64,000 nucleotides of DNA from Brevinema andersonii (GTDB taxonomy: Bacteria; Spirochaetota; Brevinematia; Brevinematales; Brevinemataceae), in assembly GCF_900112165.1 (NCBI RefSeq), contig NZ_FOKY01000001.1:372001-436000 (forward strand). The letters are read 5' to 3'. The notes beneath the pieces are model-generated. The model worked only from the letters and a program-made list of their open reading frames with translations, did not search any database and was not told where the DNA came from. A program made the position numbers and the translations under genes. The first letter of the stretch is position 1. Every line of letters starts with the position of its first letter. Positions 44,284 through 51,439 of the stretch are shown here, in pieces.

Positions 44284-44549
44284 TTAAAAAACACCCCGTT
44301 GCAAACATGCAGCGGGGTGTCCCATGAACACCCAAGGAAACCTATGAAGAAGAGTGTTAACCTTGCAGCGCACATACCCAAAAAGCCTGTAGGGTTATGT
44401 ACGTTGCTACATCTCTACAACTAAACTACACTCTTCTTGCACATGCTCGTCCTCGAAAACGTACAAACCGCTACAGGCGATTATTTCGTCCGAAATACGA
44501 GAATGTGTAGGCTTTTATATAGCAGTGCAGAAATCGGTAGAAATGTAGC
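44284..44549 (-). ncRNA. Pseudoknotted non-coding RNA of unknown class, about 266 nt
   Basis: A minus-strand transcription unit with a perfect promoter (44556-44584), predicted +1 at 44549 and a strong terminator at 44291-44320, but no plausible protein. It contains long complementary segments: a (44537-44549, at the very 5' end) with a' (44406-44418), 13 pairs with one G-U; b (44471-44478) with b' (44385-44392), 8 perfect pairs; c (44428-44438) with c' (44347-44357), 11 perfect pairs. Local hairpins: 44497-44507 with 44440-44450 (one mismatch), enclosing b; and 44372-44379 with 44392-44400, whose loop holds b'. Pairs a-a' and b-b' cross c-c', so the RNA is pseudoknotted. It lacks the RNase P, tmRNA T-loop and SRP motifs. 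It could be a trans-acting RNA or an attenuating leader of fliY, 83 bases downstream. Confidence 0.7.
44285..44320 (-). terminator. Terminator of the pseudoknotted RNA
   Basis: ACACCCCG (44291-44298) with CGGGGTGT (44313-44320), extended by TGCA/TGCA and closed by AACA on the plus strand; five T follow on the minus strand. One of the strongest hairpins in the window. Confidence 0.92.
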
Positions 44550-44555
44550 ATAATA

Positions 44556-44584
44556 ATTATACACTGTAAAATATTTTATGTCAA
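44556..44584 (-). promoter_or_regulatory. Perfect consensus promoter of the pseudoknotted RNA
   Basis: Minus strand TTGACA (44579-44584), 17 bases, TATAAT (44556-44561): exact consensus, pointing to high expression. The +1 falls on the first base of helix a. Confidence 0.85.
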
Positions 44585-44628
44585 GAAAAATTTTAAAAAC
44601 TTATGATATAATATATTAATGCTTTTTT

Positions 44629-44657
44629 TTGACATTTTTTTTTGATTTTTCTATAAT
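44629..44657 (+). promoter_or_regulatory. Perfect consensus promoter of the GIY-YIG gene
   Basis: TTGACA (44629-44634), 17 bases, TATAAT (44652-44657), divergent from the RNA promoter 45 bases away. Confidence 0.82.
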
Positions 44658-44685
44658 AGTTTATTATATTTTGAAGAGATTATTC

Positions 44686-44937
44686 ATGTGGTTTGTTTAT
44701 ATGATCGAGTGCGAGAATGGCAGTTTATACACTGGGATAGCAAAGGATCCTCAAAAACGTTTTGTTGTACACGCTACTGGCAAAGGTGCGCGTTATACGC
44801 GTATTAATCGGCCACTTCGTATTGTTTATACGGAACCATGCAATGATATCAGTGCGGCGCTTAAGCGTGAACGCATGATTAAATCGCTACCTCGTAGTAG
44901 AAAATTGAAATTGATTGGGGAAAAACACATTTTATAA
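44686..44937 (+). CDS. GIY-YIG endonuclease-domain protein (UPF0213/YhbQ-like)
   Basis: 83 aa from the ATG at 44686 (the longer frame starts on the -35 box). The single GIY-YIG domain shows VYMIECENGSLYTGIAKDPQKRF (in two parts, 4-26), RPLRIVYTE and the basic C-terminus AALKRERMIKSLPRSRK. Stand-alone proteins of this family are small nucleases of unclear role, perhaps in DNA repair. Confidence 0.9.
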   Translation: MWFVYMIECENGSLYTGIAKDPQKRFVVHATGKGARYTRINRPLRIVYTEPCNDISAALKRERMIKSLPRSRKLKLIGEKHIL

Positions 44938-44954
44938 ATTATTAGGAGGTAGAA

Positions 44955-45479
44955 ATGAAACGGTTTGTTTTATTTTTAGCATTAGGTGTGTCAATGTTAG
45001 GAGTTTCAAGTAGGGCTCGAGCTGCACAAAATTATAGTGTTGGCAATTTGCTAGTGGGCATTGGTATCGGTGGTGGTAATGCTAATTATACTTATGGTGT
45101 GAACGGTTTTGTTTTCAACCCTTCGGTTGAAATTATTTTTGGAGCATGGGATGCTAACGGCATTGGCTTGGCGTTAGGCGGGACTGTAAACTCAAGTATT
45201 TTGTTTGGTGCTGCGGTTACAGGATCTTTGACAGTTAATCCGACGTTCCATGTTACTATGGCAAATCGTCTGGACTGGTATGTCGGGCTAGGATTTGGAC
45301 AAACACTTCAAGGGAGTTGGGTACGTTATGGTGCTGCTTTCCAGACAGGCTTTAATATTTTGACTCTTAACTGGCTTTTGGTTAATATTGGTTTAGAGCT
45401 TCAAGGTACGCAATTCTTTGGTGTTGCGGGTGTGAAATTCCGATTTGGAAACTTTGCAAAACCTAGACCAACTCGATAA
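44955..45479 (+). CDS. Small outer-membrane beta-barrel-like protein
   Basis: 174 aa; signal peptide ending near ARAA (residue 24), then alternating Gly/aromatic strands typical of an eight-stranded barrel (NLLVGIGIGGG, IGLALGGTVNSSILFG, RLDWYVGLGFGQTL, FGVAGVKFRFG). AGGAGG before the ATG. I recognise no family; 17 bases after the GIY-YIG gene. Confidence 0.75.
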   Translation: MKRFVLFLALGVSMLGVSSRARAAQNYSVGNLLVGIGIGGGNANYTYGVNGFVFNPSVEIIFGAWDANGIGLALGGTVNSSILFGAAVTGSLTVNPTFHVTMANRLDWYVGLGFGQTLQGSWVRYGAAFQTGFNILTLNWLLVNIGLELQGTQFFGVAGVKFRFGNFAKPRPTR

Positions 45480-45507
45480 AAAATGCCCTATTTTGGGGCT
45501 TTTTTCT
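45478..45507. terminator. Terminator between two convergent beta-barrel genes
   Basis: A-tract, GCCC (45485-45488), loop, GGGC (45496-45499), T-tract: works in both directions. Confidence 0.75.
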
Positions 45508-46052
45508 TAGAAAGTCAGCAGTGCACCTATAGTGAACAAGATACCACCCTGGTCTGACTGCTTTGAAGAAAGGTGCTTAATACCTATGTTATATTTGAGT
45601 GCAGCCCTGAGGCCTACACCAATATGCGGGTTAATTTTATAAATGCTGTTGAAGCCCAAACCAACTCCGTAATATAATACAGTATCGGTGTAACCAGTTT
45701 CGCTGTTAAGGAAATAAGGGTTGAAGTAGCCGAAAAGATCCATACCCAAATCCCAGCCAGATCTTTTGTATGCAGCGTTCATAAAGCGGTAGCCTATTCC
45801 TGCACCCATATCCATACCCCAGCCTAAGTTGCCGGAAGATGCGCCGCGTGTGAAGACGAATTTGCCAAGCAGATTGTAGTAAAAATAGATACGTGTCGGT
45901 GTAGACCCGATGATGCCGACGGATAAATTATCGGCTTGAGAGTCGAGAGGGACGGCAGGATTGCTGAAAGATTCCCACCCTAAGAACACTCCCGTAAAAC
46001 CATATACTCCTGCAGGTGTGAGCAGGAGAAAAATAACGAACAAATGTTTCAT
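45507..46052 (-). CDS. Small outer-membrane beta-barrel-like protein
   Basis: 181 aa; signal peptide MKHLFVIFLLLTPAGVYG, then amphipathic strands (YYNLLGKFVFTRG, GWGMDMGAGIGYRF, WDLGMDLFGYF, YYGVGLGFNSI, IGVGLRAALKYN) and a C-terminal phenylalanine (FTIGALLTF), the usual signal for the BAM complex. Convergent with the barrel at 44955. Function unknown. Confidence 0.75.
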   Translation of the reverse strand: MKHLFVIFLLLTPAGVYGFTGVFLGWESFSNPAVPLDSQADNLSVGIIGSTPTRIYFYYNLLGKFVFTRGASSGNLGWGMDMGAGIGYRFMNAAYKRSGWDLGMDLFGYFNPYFLNSETGYTDTVLYYGVGLGFNSIYKINPHIGVGLRAALKYNIGIKHLSSKQSDQGGILFTIGALLTF

Positions 46053-46107
46053 AAAAACCTCTATGCCTCTTTAAAAATAAAACGAGGCGAATTTAAAAAT
46101 AAAGACA

Positions 46108-46129
46108 TAAAGAAGATTTTTCTTCTTTA
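46108..46129 (-). terminator. Hairpin after the small protein gene at 46149
   Basis: Nine perfect pairs (46108-46116 with 46121-46129, loop TTTT); weakly T-rich downstream on the minus strand. Confidence 0.55.
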
Positions 46130-46148
46130 AAAAGTGTGGGGTTGGAAG

Positions 46149-46382
46149 TTATTTGTTAATCATTTCGTAAATTTCTTCAAGTGACTCTTGGACTTTTATA
46201 GAAGAGGTGCCTGAATTAAAAATTATCTGCGTGACGCGCGAAGATTTTGCTGGACCTGTGAGAACAGTAGTAGTGTTGATTACCCTGATACTGGAAACAG
46301 GAATAATAACTTTATCATTTGATCCGAAATAAGTCAACATTAGTGCTGCGCCGAACAGCAGATGACTGAAAGAATGTTTCAT
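46149..46382 (-). CDS. Small exported or membrane protein, unknown
   Basis: 77 aa. A hydrophobic N-terminus (HLLFGAALMLTYFG) is followed by a compact alpha/beta pattern (VIIPVSSIRVINTT, VTQIIFNSG, SIKVQESLEEIYEMI). The last part is reminiscent of FlbD-like small flagellar proteins, but too short to assign. GGAG before the ATG. Confidence 0.6.
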   Translation of the reverse strand: MKHSFSHLLFGAALMLTYFGSNDKVIIPVSSIRVINTTTVLTGPAKSSRVTQIIFNSGTSSIKVQESLEEIYEMINK

Positions 46383-46476
46383 AGTTTCTCCTTTATGTTA
46401 AAGATATTCCGTATTAAGAATAAATTATTTCGATTAAATAATCAAGATTTGGAAATTAATTTGTGAAAAATAAAAT

Positions 46477-46505
46477 TTGCAAAAGTAAAAAAAACATTTT
46501 ATAAT
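46477..46505 (+). promoter_or_regulatory. Promoter of the V-ATPase operon
   Basis: TTGCAA (46477-46482), 17 bases, TATAAT (46500-46505), about 50 bases before the first gene. Confidence 0.72.
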
Positions 46506-46556
46506 ATTGAAAAAAATTATTAATTTTTATAATTAGGTCAGGCAAGGAGGACTTTT

Positions 46557-46883
46557 ATGGATGAACAAAAACTCCGCGAGATCCGTGATGCCGAACAAAT
46601 GGCACGGAATATTTTAGCAACTGTAGATGAAGAAAGTCAAACGATAATCCGTAATGCACATAACGAAGTCAATAAATTGATGGATGAAACAAAAACCTAT
46701 GTCCGAAAAGAGGAAGACAGAATCCTTGTTGAGTACAGCAAAAAAGGTACGGAACAAGCGGAAACTATTTTATCAATGCTGAAAACTGATTTAATGCACG
46801 TTGATAAAAAAGCAGATGTCGGCGAAAAAGAAGCAATAGCATTTGTTTTGTCGGAAATGAAGGTGTCTTATGGCAATCGTTAG
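46557..46883 (+). CDS. V-type ATPase subunit G/H-like stalk protein (NtpF position)
   Basis: 108 aa, nearly all charged helix (REIRDAEQMARNILATVDEE...), the composition of the peripheral-stalk subunit that pairs with subunit E as a coiled coil. AAGGAGG precedes the ATG. In the E. hirae operon the first gene, ntpF, has the same place, size and character. It overlaps the next gene by 14 bases. Confidence 0.8.
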   Translation: MDEQKLREIRDAEQMARNILATVDEESQTIIRNAHNEVNKLMDETKTYVRKEEDRILVEYSKKGTEQAETILSMLKTDLMHVDKKADVGEKEAIAFVLSEMKVSYGNR

Positions 46884-48909
46884 GATGAAGAAATTGACTC
46901 TGGCTGTTGACGACAGTATCAGAGATGAATTACTCAATGAGTTACAAGCTACAGATTCAATACATATTGATATTTTGGATTATCAAGATGTTGAAGAAGC
47001 TAAAGCTAAAGATGCTTGGGCGACTGATTTGAAAGTAGTTCAAGCTGATACTATGGGACTTGAAGAAATACGCCGTGAAATTGCAGGTGCATTAACGAGA
47101 ATTAAAGAATTATATAATATTGCTGCTCCTGAGTTTGAAATAACTTCGCAAGAGACTTTAGATAAGCTTCAGTCAAAATATAATTTTGAAGAGGTGGCGA
47201 AAAAATTAAAAGCTCTCGATCGTGAGACCCGTGAAAGTGAAGTTGCTATTGCTGCTCTTAAGCAGGAACATGATGCAGTAGCTCAATGGGCGGGTGTTGT
47301 TGATAATTTTGATCCGATTCAAGGGAAAAGTGAATTTTTACGCGGAGCTATCGGTCAAATTTCCGAAGCGGTATTTGAAGATTTTCGTTATTCTCTTGCA
47401 GAAGAGACAGATCTTGTGGATGTTTTGATTGCTTGGACCGCCGATCGTGAAGTTTTTTGCTATGTTTTGACATCTATTGATGCTTGGGATTCGGTCAGTA
47501 CAGTGCTTCGTGAAAAACCATTCAATGTTTTAAATGTAACGCGTCGTTCTGGGGAGACGGCTCAGATTCTCAAAGATCTCAATGCGGAAATTGAGCACAA
47601 TGTTCAACGTTATAATAACGCTCTTCAAACTTGGAAGTTTTATTCGGAAAAAATCAAAGAATTAGCACTTATTCACGATATACTGGAGATTGAACTTCAA
47701 AAGAAAAAAGCTGGCGGCTTGGCCTTATCTACTGACTCAGTAAGCTTTTTCAGAGGATGGGTGCCTGAAGAGGCTTTACCGAAAGTTGAAGCAATTCTTT
47801 CAATGTATAAAAATATTGATATTTCAATTTCTGATCCTTCTGAAGATGAATATGATAAAGTACCTGTCTCACTAAAAAATAACGGACTTACGCGCCCTTT
47901 TGCCGTGCTCACTACTATGTATGGTACTCCTATGTACGGCGAAACTGTCGACCCTACGCCTCATTTGTCGCTTTTTTACTTTGTGTATTACGGTATGTGT
48001 ATGGGTGATGCATTATATGGGGTTGTATTACTGCTTTTTTCACTGATTATGATGTTCCGCAATAATGCCAATAAAAATGCAGCTAATTTTTATGCGTTGC
48101 TTGCATGGAGCGGATTTTCTGCCATAATCGCAGGAGTTTTATTCGGTTCGTATGCTGGAGATCTATTTACAAAATACATTCCTGTGACTTTCCTTGAAAA
48201 TCTCAGCTTTAAGTTTAATGATGGTTCTGCATTCTTTGATAAACCTTTGTTTGTTTTGTTTATTTCTTTGCTTATTGGCGCAGTGCAGCTTTGGTACGGT
48301 TATTTTATTAAATTTGTTGTAAGTCTCAAACGAAATGGATTAACTGCTTTGTTTTCTGAATTGTCTTGGCTTATTCTTTTAGCAGGATTCTTCGGATGGG
48401 CTGTTTTTGTTTGGATTGCAGGAATGGCAGGTTTGCATCTCGTCTCTGAAAGTACAGCACAAATATTCTTCCTATTAATGAAAATAGGTGCTGTATTGAT
48501 TATTGTAAACGCGATACGTGTTGGGTTTCAGAAAAATTTTGTATCGGGAATTATTGGACCTCTTGCCGGATTATGGGATTTATATGGACTATCAGGCTAC
48601 CTTAGTAATTTATTGTCTTATGCGCGGCTTTTGGCATTAGGTTTGTCGTCTGGCATCATTTCTAACGTTTTTAATCAACTTGGGTTTGGAATGATTGATT
48701 TTCTCTCTGCAATTAATCCTATATTGAGTATTTTCGGTGTTGCGTTGTTGGTTTTCTTGCATACGTTCAACCTAGTTTTAGGTGGCTTTGGTGCTTTTGT
48801 GCATGCACTGCGTCTTCAATTTGTCGAGTTTTTCGGCCAGTTTATGGAAGGTGGGGGCAAGGATTATAATCCTCTTGCACGTCGGGGTTCTCATTATACT
48901 GTTAAATAA
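46870..48909 (+). CDS. atpI: V-type ATPase membrane subunit I (a)
   Basis: 679 aa. A cytoplasmic N-terminal half with coiled coils (to about 350), and seven to eight transmembrane helices in the C-terminal half. The LLSYARLLALGLSSGII segment (about 577-593) contains the conserved Arg that faces the ion-binding Glu of the K ring. Provides the ion half-channels of the stator. The ATG at 46870 has AAGGTG upstream. Confidence 0.93.
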   Translation: MAIVRMKKLTLAVDDSIRDELLNELQATDSIHIDILDYQDVEEAKAKDAWATDLKVVQADTMGLEEIRREIAGALTRIKELYNIAAPEFEITSQETLDKLQSKYNFEEVAKKLKALDRETRESEVAIAALKQEHDAVAQWAGVVDNFDPIQGKSEFLRGAIGQISEAVFEDFRYSLAEETDLVDVLIAWTADREVFCYVLTSIDAWDSVSTVLREKPFNVLNVTRRSGETAQILKDLNAEIEHNVQRYNNALQTWKFYSEKIKELALIHDILEIELQKKKAGGLALSTDSVSFFRGWVPEEALPKVEAILSMYKNIDISISDPSEDEYDKVPVSLKNNGLTRPFAVLTTMYGTPMYGETVDPTPHLSLFYFVYYGMCMGDALYGVVLLLFSLIMMFRNNANKNAANFYALLAWSGFSAIIAGVLFGSYAGDLFTKYIPVTFLENLSFKFNDGSAFFDKPLFVLFISLLIGAVQLWYGYFIKFVVSLKRNGLTALFSELSWLILLAGFFGWAVFVWIAGMAGLHLVSESTAQIFFLLMKIGAVLIIVNAIRVGFQKNFVSGIIGPLAGLWDLYGLSGYLSNLLSYARLLALGLSSGIISNVFNQLGFGMIDFLSAINPILSIFGVALLVFLHTFNLVLGGFGAFVHALRLQFVEFFGQFMEGGGKDYNPLARRGSHYTVK

Positions 48910-48948
48910 CAATAAAAAATAAATTTCTCAAAAAATCGGAGGTTTTCC

Positions 48949-49509
48949 ATGAAGAAAACACTTACTCTTTCAATTTTTGCTACAGTTTTTGCTGCACCTT
49001 TATTTGCTCAAGAAATAGGGATTTCTTCCCCAAGTATGCTCAGTCAAGTCAATTGGGGATTGGTTTTTGCGATCTTAGGAGCTGCGCTGGCAACTTTCGG
49101 CGGTGGTTATGGATCTAGTATTGGCGTAGGTATGGCCGGTGAAGTTGGAAATGCTGTTCTTACCGAAGATGCTAAAAAATTTGGTAGCGTTCTGGTTTTG
49201 CAAGCCCTCCCAATGACTCAGGGAATTTATGGACTTCTTTATACGTTTATGGTACTCGGCCGTGTTAGCGATCTGACACCTGATGCGGCTGGTTTTACGG
49301 TAGGGTTAGGACTGCTTTTTGCTGCTTTGCCTGTTGCTGTTTCTGGTTATATTTCTGGTCTGTGGCAAGGGAAAATTTGCGCTACGGGGATGCAATTGAT
49401 TGCGCGCCGTCCGAAACAAATGGGTCAAGCAATTATTCTTCCTGCGATGGTTGAAACTTTTGCGGTGTTTGGGTTGCTGGCATCGATACTTCTTATGGGG
49501 CTCTTGTAG
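48949..49509 (+). CDS. atpK: V-type ATPase proteolipid subunit K
   Basis: Rotor ring subunit made of two fused c-type hairpins (four helices), 186 aa. The residues that bind Na+ in E. hirae NtpK (Leu61, Thr64, Gln65, Gln110, Glu139) appear at Leu87, Thr90, Gln91 (LPMTQG), Gln140 (GLWQGK) and Glu169 (AMVETF), with the same 29-residue gap between the last two. This points to Na+ as the coupling ion. An extra signal-peptide-like N-terminus (to about FAQ, residue 21) accounts for the added length. Confidence 0.93.
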   Translation: MKKTLTLSIFATVFAAPLFAQEIGISSPSMLSQVNWGLVFAILGAALATFGGGYGSSIGVGMAGEVGNAVLTEDAKKFGSVLVLQALPMTQGIYGLLYTFMVLGRVSDLTPDAAGFTVGLGLLFAALPVAVSGYISGLWQGKICATGMQLIARRPKQMGQAIILPAMVETFAVFGLLASILLMGLL

Positions 49510-49527
49510 GACCGTAAGGAGAAAAGC

Positions 49528-50103
49528 ATGAGCTTAGAAGATATCAGAAAAAAAATTATTGCCGACGCAGAAAAGAAAAGAGCTAAACTTTTGGAGATTA
49601 CGCAACAAGATGCTGACAAAATCATACAGGCTGGCAAAGAAAATGCTCGGATTTATAAAGAAGAACACGAACGTAATATTCAAAATATAGCGGAAAATCT
49701 CGAGCGTGGTTTGGTCATTGATGCCAGACGGACTGTTGCTAATAAAATACTCGAACAAAAACGTTTCCGAATTAATCAAGTTTATACTAAAGCAAAAGAT
49801 GAATTTTTGTCCTCGGCAGATTATCCCGAAATTATGGAAAAACTTGTGCTTCAATCGGTAGAAACAAAAAAAGAAACTATTATTGTGGGCAAAAATGAAA
49901 AAAGACTTGATGCTCAATGGCTGGAATCTGTCAATCAGTCCTGTAGTGGACAGTTGACTTTTTCAAAAGAATCCGGGGATTTCGAAGGAGGAGTTCTCCT
50001 GAAAGAAGAAGATTCTTTTGTTAATATTACAGCAGATATATTATTTGCGCTTATCAGAGAAAAAACTGAAAAACCTGTAGCTGATCTGCTCTTTGTGAGG
50101 TAG
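49528..50103 (+). CDS. atpE: V-type ATPase subunit E
   Basis: 191 aa. Long N-terminal helix rich in Lys/Glu (ADAEKKRAKLLEITQQDADK) and a C-terminal alpha/beta domain; forms the peripheral stalk with the G/H-like subunit. GTAAGGAG upstream. 18 bases after atpK. Confidence 0.88.
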   Translation: MSLEDIRKKIIADAEKKRAKLLEITQQDADKIIQAGKENARIYKEEHERNIQNIAENLERGLVIDARRTVANKILEQKRFRINQVYTKAKDEFLSSADYPEIMEKLVLQSVETKKETIIVGKNEKRLDAQWLESVNQSCSGQLTFSKESGDFEGGVLLKEEDSFVNITADILFALIREKTEKPVADLLFVR

Positions 50104-50106
50104 TTT

Positions 50107-51111
50107 ATGTCGACTTGGGGATATTTAAGCGGACTTTTACGCGCTGGAAAAGTTTACGCACTAACGGATAGTGATTTTGTGGCGCTTGCTGAAACTCCCA
50201 ATGCTGAAACATTAGCAAAGTCTCTTGAAGATACTGTTTATGGACCGTTGTTTCAAGGGCACACTTTAAAGGATTTTGCCGAGATTTTCGACAATTTTTA
50301 CCGTACAAGGTTTAATGAGATTAAATCAATGATTCCTGATCCAGGCATCATAAAAGTTCATGCTCTTAAAATGGATTTGAACAATCTTAAACTTTTGTAT
50401 AAGGCTAAGTCGATGCAAAAGGAAGTTGTATGGGATAGGCTATCAGATGAAGGGGCTATTCCTGCTGAAAAAATGTATACAATTGTTGAGCATGAGCTTT
50501 ATAATGAACTTCCAAAGCCCGTGGAGCAAGCGTTAATTGAATTAAAGCAAATATCTGGAGATGATGTGCGGCAGATAGATTTTTTAATAGATCGTGCTTT
50601 TTATATTTATAGGCTTGATTTACTTAAAGAAGCTTTCATTCAAAATGCGCATGATTATAGTCAGATTTTAGATTTGTATAGAAAAGAAATTGACTGTGAA
50701 AATATAAAAAATATTTTTCGTGCCAAAAAAATGGATCTAGAACGTGATCAAATACTTGAAATTATTATACCTGGTGGGTATATTAGCTCGGAATTACTTT
50801 TTGAAGAGGCGGTTCTTCCTGCAGAAGATTTTATTGATTTTGTTCGAGAAACTGCTTATGCAGAAACACTTAGTGAGGGCATAGATTTTTGGGTGAACAC
50901 GCGGTCTTGTACTATTCTAGAAAAACAAATAGACGAATTTTTGATAAAAATAGTCCGTAATTTTTCATTTATTGGTCAAGGTCCTGCGGTAGTTGAAGAA
51001 ATGTTACGCTTACTTGATATCGAACTCAAGAACTTAAAGTTGATTATTATCGGCAAACTTAATAGTATGAGCGTCGAATCTATTAAAGGTAGGGTGCGTC
51101 ATGTTGAATAA
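50107..51111 (+). CDS. atpC: V-type ATPase subunit C (d)
   Basis: 334 aa, mostly helical, with the V-ATPase subunit C/AC39 pattern (VHALKMDLNNLKLLYKAKS, IDFLIDRAFYIYRLDLLKEA, ELKNLKLIIIGKLN). Forms the funnel between the central shaft and the K ring. 3 bases after atpE and 11 bases overlap with atpF. Confidence 0.88.
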   Translation: MSTWGYLSGLLRAGKVYALTDSDFVALAETPNAETLAKSLEDTVYGPLFQGHTLKDFAEIFDNFYRTRFNEIKSMIPDPGIIKVHALKMDLNNLKLLYKAKSMQKEVVWDRLSDEGAIPAEKMYTIVEHELYNELPKPVEQALIELKQISGDDVRQIDFLIDRAFYIYRLDLLKEAFIQNAHDYSQILDLYRKEIDCENIKNIFRAKKMDLERDQILEIIIPGGYISSELLFEEAVLPAEDFIDFVRETAYAETLSEGIDFWVNTRSCTILEKQIDEFLIKIVRNFSFIGQGPAVVEEMLRLLDIELKNLKLIIIGKLNSMSVESIKGRVRHVE

Positions 51112-51439
51112 AAAAATAGCCGTCATTGGTGGTCAAGATACTGTGTTGCCGTTTCGTACGATAGGCGCGGATTCGTTTCAAGCGGAATCGCCTTTGGAAT
51201 TAGCAGAAACACTCCGACGTTTGGCTTCGGAAGGCATTTATGGTATTATTTTTGTTGAAGAAAATCTTGCTGAACCTGTTATTGATGTGGTAGCAGATGT
51301 TAATAATCATTATCGAGATGTGTCTGTTACCCCTATTCCTGGTGCTAGCGGTCAAGGTGGTATTGCTTTGAAGCGGCTAGGCGAACAAGTGACGCGTGCA
51401 ATCGGGATAGATATTTTTGCCCAAAAGGGAGGAAACTAA
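51101..51439 (+). CDS. atpF: V-type ATPase subunit F (NtpG position)
   Basis: 112 aa. Central-stalk subunit with a Rossmann-like fold: KIAVIGGQDTVLPFRTIGAD at the N-terminus, YGIIFVEENLA, VTPIPGASGQGGIALKRLGE. The atpA ATG follows the stop directly. Confidence 0.88.
   Translation: MLNKKIAVIGGQDTVLPFRTIGADSFQAESPLELAETLRRLASEGIYGIIFVEENLAEPVIDVVADVNNHYRDVSVTPIPGASGQGGIALKRLGEQVTRAIGIDIFAQKGGN

Noticed and set aside
44344-44424. A 26-codon plus-strand frame with an AAGGA site inside the pseudoknotted RNA region
   Set aside because: No plus-strand promoter is seen, the frame coincides with helix-forming segments, and the minus-strand promoter and terminator explain the region better.
44284-44549. 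tmRNA, RNase P or SRP RNA identity for the structured RNA
   Set aside because: No tRNA-like T-loop or tag frame, no GAGGAAAGTCC-type RNase P core, and no SRP helix 8 motif on either strand.
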